Shown here: one piece after another, positions 23,646 to 31,256 of the stretch
Numbering within the stretch: position 1 is the stretch's first letter
Layout of the letters: each line of letters begins with the position of its first letter
From: Bacteroidales bacterium
GTDB taxonomy: Bacteria > Bacteroidota > Bacteroidia > Bacteroidales > P3
Assembly (NCBI GenBank): GCA_017509045.1
Contig: JAFWQP010000089.1
Location: 1 to 32,940 of the forward strand
Direction: 5' to 3'
DNA length: 32,940 nucleotides
Made by a program: the position numbers and the translations under genes
The notes under the pieces: generated by a model
The model's database searches: none
The model's input: only the letters and a program-made list of their open reading frames with translations
What the model was told of the DNA's origin: nothing

Positions 23646-24466
23646 TTCTCAATATTGGCGTGAGCTTTCTTTGCAATATCGTCGTCCACCAATATGCGGC
23701 CGCAATGCTCGCACACGATGACTTTCTTATGCATCTTGATTTCGCTCTGGCGCTGGGGAGGTATCTTGCTGAAGCAGCCGCCGCAGGCGTCGCGGTCGAT
23801 AGTCACCACAGCAAGGCCGTTGCGGGCCTGCTTGCGGATGCGCTTGTATCCGGTCAGGTAACGCTCGTCGATATACTGTTCCATCTCTTTCGACTTATTC
23901 AGCAGGCGCACCTCGTCCTTCTTGGTTTCCTCGATAATGCCGTCCAGCTCCGACTTCTTAGAGTCCAGCTCCAACTGGCGGTTCTTAATCAGCAGTTCGG
24001 CAGCTTCGATGTGCTCTTTCAGCTCGGTGATTTTCTTGTTGGCATCGCTGTTGCGACGTTCGCAGAGCTGTATTTCGAGTTTCTGGAACTCAATCTCCTT
24101 GTTGATGGCCTCAAACTCGCGGTTGTTGCGCACATTGTCCTGCTGCTTCTCATACTTCTTTATCATCGCCTGGTGGGTCAGGATCTCTTCGTTGCGCTTG
24201 CTGATGTTGGCATTCTGCTCGTCAATGCTGCCCTTGAAGTTGTCGATACGGGTCTGCAGACCTGCTATCTCGTCTTCGAGGTCTTGGATGGCTTGCGGCA
24301 ACTCGCCACGGATGATTTGAATTTTGTCGATTTCCGAATCGACAAGCTGCAGGGTGTACAGGGCTTCCAGACGACGCTCAATGGCGATATCAACATCTAA
24401 CACAGGGCGGACAGTTTCCACGACAGCCTGCTCTTCGACTTCGGGTGTAGTGACTTTCTTCGGCAT
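23642..24466 (-). CDS. Coiled-coil zinc-ribbon protein (C4-type, CT398/DUF164-like)
   Basis: A 274-residue cytosolic protein. Residues about 30-205 are almost continuous coiled coil (two long antiparallel helices with a break near 110-120). A C4 zinc ribbon follows: Cys228 and Cys231 (DACGGC), Cys252 and Cys255 (VCEHCG). The N-terminal 22 residues are Val/Glu-rich and may be disordered. The layout matches the CT398/YbfF-like zinc-ribbon family, often placed next to Nif3-like genes, as here (42 bases after that gene). The biochemical role is not established; nucleic-acid or secretion-apparatus binding has been proposed for relatives. The ATG start follows an AT-rich leader. Confidence 0.88.
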   Translation of the reverse strand: MPKKVTTPEVEEQAVVETVRPVLDVDIAIERRLEALYTLQLVDSEIDKIQIIRGELPQAIQDLEDEIAGLQTRIDNFKGSIDEQNANISKRNEEILTHQAMIKKYEKQQDNVRNNREFEAINKEIEFQKLEIQLCERRNSDANKKITELKEHIEAAELLIKNRQLELDSKKSELDGIIEETKKDEVRLLNKSKEMEQYIDERYLTGYKRIRKQARNGLAVVTIDRDACGGCFSKIPPQRQSEIKMHKKVIVCEHCGRILVDDDIAKKAHANIEK

Positions 24467-24508
24467 ATTATAAAAAATCTATCTTTTATTTATGTTTTTA
24501 TTTGTCAA

Positions 24509-25297
24509 TTAGATATAGTGCACGAAACTCTTTCCTCGCTCACTGATAAAACATGCAAAATTACTAAATTTTTTTGATATAATAGAATAAATTAATTCTT
24601 TGCTGAATTGTTCGCTCTCAAAATGCCCTATGTCAACCAGCGTGATGCGCCCTTCGGCACGCTGAAAGTCGTGATATTTCATGTCGCCCGTCAGGTATAT
24701 GTCGGCATGTTGCCTCACGGCGTCGTCGATAAGAAAGCTGCCAGCCCCACCGCAGATGGCTATGCGGCTGACCGACGGACTGACAATATGGCTTGTGCGC
24801 AATATTGGCAGTCCCAGACACACCTTCACCTGCTCCAGAAAAGCCTCTGTAGGCATCGGGAAGGGGAGCATGCCCACCATTCCTGCCCCCACTTCGGGCG
24901 AAGGCTGCCCTTCCAGCTGTCGCAATATCTGACAATCTGTCAGCCCCAGCACCTGTGCCAAAATGCCGTTCACACCGTTCTTTAGATTGTCCAAATTGGT
25001 ATGGGCGGCATAGACTGCAATGTTGTTCTGTATCAGCTTGATGATGTGCCGTCCCGTGGCGTCGGCAGGCGTGATGCGCTTCACTCCGCCAAATATCATC
25101 GGGTGGTGCGTGACTATCACGTTGGCACCCCGCTCTACGGCCTCTTCTATCACCTCGTCAGTCACATCCAACGCTACCAACGCTCCCCAGCACTCCTGTT
25201 CGGGGTCGCCCAGAAGGAACCCGGCATTGTCATATTTTTCTTGGTACTCCGGATGCAACTCCGCATCCAGATATTCAATCAGCGTAGCTATTGTCAT
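24509..25297 (-). CDS. Nif3-like dinuclear metal-centre protein (GTP cyclohydrolase 1 type 2 family)
   Basis: A 262-residue protein with the start taken at MTIATLIEYLD, where the family begins; a frame 12 codons longer exists. Metal ligands are visible: His64-His65 in VTHHPMIFGG, His99 and Asp103 in AAHTNLDN, and the C-terminal His/Glu pair in DIGHFESEQ. The N-terminal KYDNAGFLLGD is typical. It lacks the roughly 100-residue PII-like insertion that many Bacteroidota members have, giving the short form. The activity is uncertain despite the family name. It is probably co-transcribed with the zinc-ribbon gene. The gap upstream holds copy 2 of the long palindrome. Confidence 0.93.
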   Translation of the reverse strand: MTIATLIEYLDAELHPEYQEKYDNAGFLLGDPEQECWGALVALDVTDEVIEEAVERGANVIVTHHPMIFGGVKRITPADATGRHIIKLIQNNIAVYAAHTNLDNLKNGVNGILAQVLGLTDCQILRQLEGQPSPEVGAGMVGMLPFPMPTEAFLEQVKVCLGLPILRTSHIVSPSVSRIAICGGAGSFLIDDAVRQHADIYLTGDMKYHDFQRAEGRITLVDIGHFESEQFSKELIYSIISKKFSNFACFISERGKSFVHYI

Positions 25298-25723
25298 TTC
25301 GTCGTTTTTTACTCTTGTTCCGTATAACGTCATACGACTTTCTTTATTGTATGAAAAAGGCTAAAAATACCCATATTTTGATGCTATCAATATGTCTGTC
25401 AAAATGATGACCCCATTCAGCATGGTGTCCCCCTATGTCCACTACTTATACTATAGTTATACCTTAGTTATACCTTAGTTTTACTATTATATATAGAATA
25501 ACTAAGGTATAACTAAAGTATAACTAAGGTATAACGATAGAATAAGTAGTGGATTTAGGGTGGAATCGTGTGGATTGTATGAGGTGTGGAAAAAGGGTAG
25601 GGGAGGGAGAATATTGAAACTGACATTTTGTCACGATAGTATGGCAGTCAACCCCCTTTGGCACACAATGTGATAATATAGCCATCGTCAATTTGTATAA
25701 CAAAAACTAAAAATTATAGAATT
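25298..25723. other. Divergent intergenic region upstream of groES
   Basis: This 426-base gap between the leftward Nif3-like gene and groES holds the second long palindrome (25439-25552), a GA-rich stretch (about 25583-25620) and an A-rich leader before groES. No CIRCE element (TTAGCACTC-N9-GAGTGCTAA) and no clear TAnnTTTG box were found, so groESL may use another heat-shock signal. No coding sequence was recognised. Confidence 0.6.
25439..25552. repeat. Long palindrome built of 11-base units (copy 2)
   Basis: The right arm (25498-25535) is identical over 38 bases to the arm in copy 1. The left arm (25456-25483) has lost one 11-base unit and carries a G-to-T type change near its inner end. 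Outside these, an additional stem, CCACTACTTAT (25439-25449) with ATAAGTAGTGG (25542-25552), extends the palindrome; copy 1 lacks this pairing on one side. The AT-rich centre (ACTATTATATATAGA) is also shared. Confidence 0.9.
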
Positions 25724-25993
25724 ATGAACATTCAACCTTTAGCAGACCGCGTTCTGATTGAGCCCGCCGAGGCGGAGCAGAGAACAGCATCAGGTATCAT
25801 TATCCCCGACACCGCAAAAGAGAAACCCCAAAGAGGCAAAGTGCTTGCCGTCGGCAAGGGCACTAAGGACCACGAAATGACCGTCAAAGTAGGCGACAAC
25901 GTCCTCTATGGCAAGTACAGCGGCACCGAAATCGACATCGACGGCACCAAGTACATGATTATGAAAGAAAGCGACATTTACGCAATCATCTAA
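25724..25993 (+). CDS. groES: Co-chaperonin GroES
   Basis: An 89-residue cap of the GroEL chaperonin ring. It begins [40 protein letters not shown], with the mobile loop (residues about 16-32) that contacts GroEL, and ends SDIYAII. The length is at the short end of the normal range for Bacteroidota. groEL follows after 54 bases, which include a small hairpin. Expression with groEL from one upstream promoter is expected. Confidence 0.98.
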   Translation: MNIQPLADRVLIEPAEAEQRTASGIIIPDTAKEKPQRGKVLAVGKGTKDHEMTVKVGDNVLYGKYSGTEIDIDGTKYMIMKESDIYAII

Positions 25994-26002
25994 AAATTAA
26001 TC

Positions 26003-26018
26003 GTCGGACACGTCCGAC
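26003..26018 (+). promoter_or_regulatory. Small hairpin between groES and groEL
   Basis: GTCGGA-CACG-TCCGAC forms a 6-base stem with a 4-base loop and is not followed by a T-run. It sits in the short gap before the A/G-rich leader of groEL (AAGAAAGGAATA). A role in mRNA processing or in adjusting the GroES:GroEL ratio is possible but not shown. Confidence 0.45.
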
Positions 26019-26041
26019 CCCAATTATTAAGAAAGGAATAA

Positions 26042-27682
<1,641 letters not shown>

Positions 27683-27713
27683 GCCGCGTGCTCACGGAGA
27701 GCAAATAATAAAG

Positions 27714-27743
27714 AAGGAGCATCCAATCGGGTGCTCCTTTTTT
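27714..27743 (+). terminator. Intrinsic terminator of groESL
   Basis: AAGGAGCATCC (27714-27724) pairs with GGGTGCTCCTT (27729-27739) around a 4-base loop, with one wobble pair, followed by a run of six T. Confidence 0.9.
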
Positions 27744-27974
27744 GTTATTTAGCCATCACAAATAATAATTGAAGAGGTGTCCATTTCTCAATGAACAATT
27801 ACAAAATCTCTAATTCTCAAATTCTTGATAAATATAAACCCCTATAAATTATGATTCGTGGTCGTGATAAGAGCAAAAAACGAACTGTAGCACTGTAGCG
27901 CTGTAGCAGTGGGTTGTTTTGATACATTTGCCTACTTTAAGAAATGTTTTTTTCGCGATGTGATAATTATTGTG

Positions 27975-27982
27975 TATCTTTG
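27975..27982 (+). promoter_or_regulatory. -7 box of the HD-domain gene, directly before the start codon
   Basis: TATCTTTG matches TAnnTTTG and ends only four bases before the ATG at 27987. Transcription would begin at or within a few bases of the start codon, giving a leaderless or nearly leaderless mRNA. A clear TTTG -33 box is not seen at about 20 bases upstream. Confidence 0.55.
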
Positions 27983-27986
27983 CACC

Positions 27987-28823
27987 ATGAAATCACCTAA
28001 AGAAATATCGGTTGAGCAGTGGCTGATGAGGCTGACGCAGGAGCTTGTCGACATCACCCCTGAGGTGGACGACCTGCCGCTGCACGTCATTCGCGACCTC
28101 ATCAATGACAAGGAGATACAAGCCGTGCAGGACTATGCCAACAAGGTCGCCATCACCCGTCTCGGATTTAACGATCACGGTCCTGTTCACATGCGCACGG
28201 TGTGCCATAATGCCCTGCGAATGCTCAAACTTTTGTACATCGCCGGCATCCCTACCAGCCTCCAGCGAGAGCAGGTGGGCACGTTCGACGACAGCGTTAC
28301 TGCCGTTGTCCTCGCCGCTTTCTGTCACGACTTCGGTATGACTATCGGTCGACAGGATCATGAGCTCTACTCGGGCATTCTTGCCTACAATATCATCGAC
28401 CGCATTCTGCAGAAAAATCTGCCCGACGAGCGCGACTTAATGCGCCGTGTAATCATCCGTTCCACCGCTATGGAGGGCATCCTCGGCCACATGGGCACCC
28501 GCAAGATTCATTCGCTGGAGGCAGGCCTCATCCTTATTGCCGACGGCTGCGATATGACCAAAGGACGCGCCCGTGTGCCTATCGAGATACACACTGCCCC
28601 CAAGATGGGCGACATCCACAAGTATTCAGCCAACTCTATCGACCGTGTGCTGATTCAAAAAGGCAAGGAACGCCCCATACAGATTGTCGTGCAGATGTCG
28701 GCGGAGGTGGGCTTCTTCCAGATAGAGGAGGTGCTGCTGCCCAAAATCAACTCCAGCCCCGCCAAAGAGTATGTGGAACTATACGCCTGCGTCGATGGGG
28801 CAGAGCCTAAATGTTATCTGTAA
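27987..28823 (+). CDS. HD-domain phosphohydrolase
   Basis: A 278-residue protein with the start at MKSPKEISVEQWL; a frame 26 codons longer would translate across the promoter. The HD-type metal site is suggested by RLGFNDHGPVHMRTV (His64/His68), AAFCHDFGMTIGRQDHE (His114-Asp115, His125) and a downstream Asp in IADGCDMTKGR. This matches a conserved but uncharacterised group of HD proteins found in bacteria and archaea. HD proteins commonly hydrolyse nucleotides or phosphodiesters; the substrate here is unknown. It lies one base before the acid phosphatase gene, so the two are translationally coupled. Confidence 0.85.
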   Translation: MKSPKEISVEQWLMRLTQELVDITPEVDDLPLHVIRDLINDKEIQAVQDYANKVAITRLGFNDHGPVHMRTVCHNALRMLKLLYIAGIPTSLQREQVGTFDDSVTAVVLAAFCHDFGMTIGRQDHELYSGILAYNIIDRILQKNLPDERDLMRRVIIRSTAMEGILGHMGTRKIHSLEAGLILIADGCDMTKGRARVPIEIHTAPKMGDIHKYSANSIDRVLIQKGKERPIQIVVQMSAEVGFFQIEEVLLPKINSSPAKEYVELYACVDGAEPKCYL

Positions 28824-28824
28824 T

Positions 28825-29550
28825 ATGCGTGGGTTCTGTTTCTTCCTATTGCTGGCGGTGGCTCTCAGTGTTCGCTCGCAGGAGCCGCTGCCGCTGCTCT
28901 CACCGCAGCAGATGCCCAATCCCGTGCGTTTCCTGCCGCCTCCGCCCGATACTGCTTCCGCCGCTTTCGAATACGACAAAGCACAATATCATTGGGGCAA
29001 AACGCAACGGCAAGACTCAACAAGACTGGCCATCGCGGTGCGCGATGCCGACTGGAACATCACCTACATCTGTCGTGTGTTTAGCGAGCCGTTTGGCATC
29101 ACCCTCTCGAAAGAGGCCACTCCGGCAATCTACCAGTTGCTCTATGTGGCGCTTATCTCCACCGACCAGGTGGGCAAGCTGCCCAAAGACTTCTACCATC
29201 GCACGCGACCCTACGTCTATTACGGCGAGCCGACCATTTACCCCCAAGACGAGGAGGAACTACGCCACAACGGCTCCTATCCCTCTGGACACACCATTGA
29301 GGGGTGGAGTGCGGCGCTACTGCTGACGGAGCTTAATCCCGACCGCGCCGACACGATATTGGCTCGGGGATATATGTATGGTGAGAGCCGTGTGATAGCC
29401 GGCTATCATTGGCAGAGCGACGTGGATGCTGGCCGCCTCGCCGCCAGTGCCGCCATCGCCCGCCTACATTCCGACAAACGCTTCCAGCGGCTGATGAAGA
29501 AAGCACAAAGAGAATACCGAAGGCTGGCTGGTAAAAGAGGCTGTAAATAG
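28825..29550 (+). CDS. Periplasmic class A acid phosphatase (PAP2 superfamily)
   Basis: A 241-residue exported phosphatase, start MRGFCFFLLLAVALSVRSQ (signal peptide), chosen over an in-frame ATG 18 codons upstream inside the HD gene. The three PAP2 motifs are intact: KDFYHRTRP (Lys121, Arg128-Pro129), GSYPSGHT (150-157, the class A signature) and SRVIAGYHWQSD (Arg189, catalytic His195, Asp199). It should remove phosphate from a broad range of organic phosphates in the periplasm. It is coupled to the cytosolic HD phosphohydrolase gene and ends 66 bases before a strong intrinsic terminator. Confidence 0.93.
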   Translation: MRGFCFFLLLAVALSVRSQEPLPLLSPQQMPNPVRFLPPPPDTASAAFEYDKAQYHWGKTQRQDSTRLAIAVRDADWNITYICRVFSEPFGITLSKEATPAIYQLLYVALISTDQVGKLPKDFYHRTRPYVYYGEPTIYPQDEEELRHNGSYPSGHTIEGWSAALLLTELNPDRADTILARGYMYGESRVIAGYHWQSDVDAGRLAASAAIARLHSDKRFQRLMKKAQREYRRLAGKRGCK

Positions 29551-29616
29551 GCGAAAACCCCATGCGTAGTCCTTCCCTTTTTTTGCCCCAAAAGCAGAAC
29601 AATGTGTTGCATTTTC

Positions 29617-29647
29617 CTCTTGATTTATGTTAAATCAAGAGTTTTTT
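29617..29647 (+). terminator. Intrinsic terminator of the HD/phosphatase operon and left palindrome of the SatD-like module
   Basis: CTCTTGATTT (29617-29626) and AAATCAAGAG (29632-29641) form a perfect 10-base stem with the loop ATGTT, followed by six T. The T-run merges with the TTTG (29645-29648) that serves as the -33 box of the next promoter. A related palindrome lies at 31170-31194. Confidence 0.85.
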
Positions 29648-29678
29648 GTCACGATTCCAGAAAAAAAGTGTATTTTTG
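29645..29678 (+). promoter_or_regulatory. Promoter of the SatD-like/DUF3307 pair
   Basis: A -33 box TTTG (29645-29648) and a -7 box TATTTTTG (29671-29678) are separated by 22 bases, close to the Bacteroidota consensus. The start codon at 29693 is 14 bases after the -7 box, so the leader is very short. The -33 box abuts a perfect palindrome that could also be an operator. Confidence 0.6.
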
Positions 29679-29692
29679 CAAAAAAATAGTAC

Positions 29693-30337
29693 ATGGGATT
29701 GATAGGTGTTGTAACTGGTGATATCGTTAACTCTACTAATATATCAGTTTCTGATAGGGATAGATTGTTGTCTGTGTTGAACACACTTTTGGCTAATTCT
29801 GTGCCGCTCGGAGAGCGTAATACGGCCATTTTTAGAGGCGACAGCTTTCAGATAAAGCTAAGCCAACCGGGACAAGCGGCGCGTGTAGCATTGAGTATTC
29901 GAAGTGGTTTGATGCACAATACGCCTGCTGAAGTGAGTGTTCTATGGGATGCCCGTATTTCGGTAGGGGTAGGCGAAGAAGCCTATGTGGGCGATGATGT
30001 TGGCAAATCGGATGGTGAGGCATTTCGCCTCTCGGGTCGCCGATTGGATGACATGAAAGAAGCCCGCCTTTCGTTCCTGTCATCGTCGGATTTCGTTAAT
30101 GAGGAGTTGGCAATAGAAGGCGCTTTTGTTGACGATATCGTGTCTCATTGGTCAAGAAATCAGGCATTTGTCGCGTATCAGTTTTTCCAATCGGAAGTCC
30201 CCACACAACAATCTATAGCCCGGAAGATGAGGGTTACTGCCCAGCGGATAAATCAATTATATCATACGGCCAAAATACCCTTAGTCCTCCCATTCCTAGT
30301 TCGATTTGAAAATATTGTTACTACCTTGTTGGCATGA
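29693..30337 (+). CDS. SatD-like protein: cyclase-like fold with C-terminal helix-turn-helix
   Basis: A 214-residue cytosolic protein. Residues 1-130 follow a class III nucleotide-cyclase-like pattern: VVTGDIVNST (Asp10), FRGDSFQI (Asp50, 40 residues later), ARISVGVGE and EAFRLSGRRLDD; the Asn normally found four residues before the last Arg is not at that place. The pattern also matches SatD-family proteins (named from the streptococcal sat locus). Residues about 170-195 (QQSIARKMRVTAQRINQLYHTA) look like a helix-turn-helix. The gene overlaps the next by four bases (ATGA). It is clearly AT-richer than its neighbours. Enzyme activity is unproven; it may be a sensor-regulator rather than a cyclase. 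Confidence 0.6.
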   Translation: MGLIGVVTGDIVNSTNISVSDRDRLLSVLNTLLANSVPLGERNTAIFRGDSFQIKLSQPGQAARVALSIRSGLMHNTPAEVSVLWDARISVGVGEEAYVGDDVGKSDGEAFRLSGRRLDDMKEARLSFLSSSDFVNEELAIEGAFVDDIVSHWSRNQAFVAYQFFQSEVPTQQSIARKMRVTAQRINQLYHTAKIPLVLPFLVRFENIVTTLLA

Positions 30338-31143
30338 TAAACTTGTTTCTTCGTCTTTTTGCGGCACACCTTGTCGCTGATTTCTTCCTCCAATTTGATT
30401 GTATCAACAAAGGAAAGTATTGCCGGGGTTTTCGTGGTATTTTGTTCCTGTTTCTTCATGGCTTTATTCATGCCATTGTCACATACCTATTGTTGGCACA
30501 ATGGGACAATTGGTTTATTCCCCTATTCATATTTATAACCCACGTACTCACTGATTATGCAAAGGTCTCTTTCACTAATCGGCTTAATTCCCAACCCAAC
30601 AATAGCGGAGTGGTACCGTTTCTTCTTGACCAGTTTCTACATGTCTCATTCCTTATTCTCGCTGTATGTTGCTACTATAGGATGTGGGACCAAATTCCCA
30701 CCTCAGAAGTGTTCTTTGCTACTGACGGTTGTAATAAGTATTGGTTGGTGGCTATTTCCTACCTACTTGTTTTGAAGCCATCAGGTTTGCTTATTGCTAT
30801 GTTCACCAAGCGATGGCGGGATGCCATACATAAGAATGACGACAGTCAGCAGAAGACAGACATCAGTGCTGATAGTCAGCCAAAGACTGAAGGATCGTTA
30901 GCTCAAGCCGGTGCATGGATAGGTTATTGCGAACGTGTTATTGCTCTCTCTTTTATCTTGATGAACAATTTGCAAGGCATAGGTTTCCTTTTGGCTGCCA
31001 AGTCTATTTTCCGTTTTGGAGACCTAAAGGAGGGACATGAGACCAAGATGACCGAGTATGTCCTTTTGGGTTCGCTCTTTAGTATGGCAATTGCAACTAT
31101 TGTGGGTATCGTGACTAATGAATTAATAGTAAATATTTGTTAA
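30334..31143 (+). CDS. DUF3307 family polytopic membrane protein
   Basis: A 269-residue inner-membrane protein with about seven hydrophobic segments. The N-terminal half carries the DUF3307 pattern: HLVADFFLQFDCINKGKY, a second His-containing helix (FLHGFIHAIVTYLLL), THVLTDYAKVSF and LLDQFLHVSFLIL, with conserved His and Asp in or near membrane segments that could bind metal. A hydrophilic loop (about 165-190) separates it from a C-terminal half with IGYCERVIALSFI, AAKSIFRFGDLKE and a final membrane segment. The start overlaps the SatD-like gene by ATGA, so the two are coupled. The function of the family is unknown to me. Composition is AT-rich like its partner. Confidence 0.72.
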   Translation: MINLFLRLFAAHLVADFFLQFDCINKGKYCRGFRGILFLFLHGFIHAIVTYLLLAQWDNWFIPLFIFITHVLTDYAKVSFTNRLNSQPNNSGVVPFLLDQFLHVSFLILAVCCYYRMWDQIPTSEVFFATDGCNKYWLVAISYLLVLKPSGLLIAMFTKRWRDAIHKNDDSQQKTDISADSQPKTEGSLAQAGAWIGYCERVIALSFILMNNLQGIGFLLAAKSIFRFGDLKEGHETKMTEYVLLGSLFSMAIATIVGIVTNELIVNIC

Positions 31144-31168
31144 TTATAGAGTCTATTTGTTGCAAAAA

Positions 31169-31195
31169 GTACTTGATTTTTGTTAAAACAAGTAG
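31169..31195. repeat. Right palindrome of the SatD-like module
   Basis: TACTTGATTTT (31170-31180), then TGTT, then AAAACAAGTA (31185-31194): a stem broken by one A:A mismatch. It agrees with the left palindrome (29618-29640) in 19 of 23 bases, and the outer pair is exchanged T:A for A:T, keeping pairing. It is followed by ATTTG (TTTG at 31198-31201), a possible -33 box of the M13 gene. No T-run follows. Confidence 0.6.
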
Positions 31196-31256
31196 TATTT
31201 GAAACAATGTTCATAATGTTAAATATAAACTTAAAATATTAATATAACAACAACAA

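Larger units (their letters stand above)
27683..27986. other. Gap after groEL: terminator, AT-rich stretch, tandem octamers
   Basis: The 304-base gap holds the groEL terminator (27714-27743), an AT-rich segment with loose TTCTCAA repeats (about 27785-27830), three tandem octamers (27884-27907: ACTGTAGC, ACTGTAGC, GCTGTAGC) and the promoter of the HD-domain gene. No small gene was recognised. Confidence 0.6.

Noticed and set aside
25560-25723. CIRCE/HrcA operator before groES
   Set aside because: No TTAGCACTC-N9-GAGTGCTAA inverted repeat or near variant is present.
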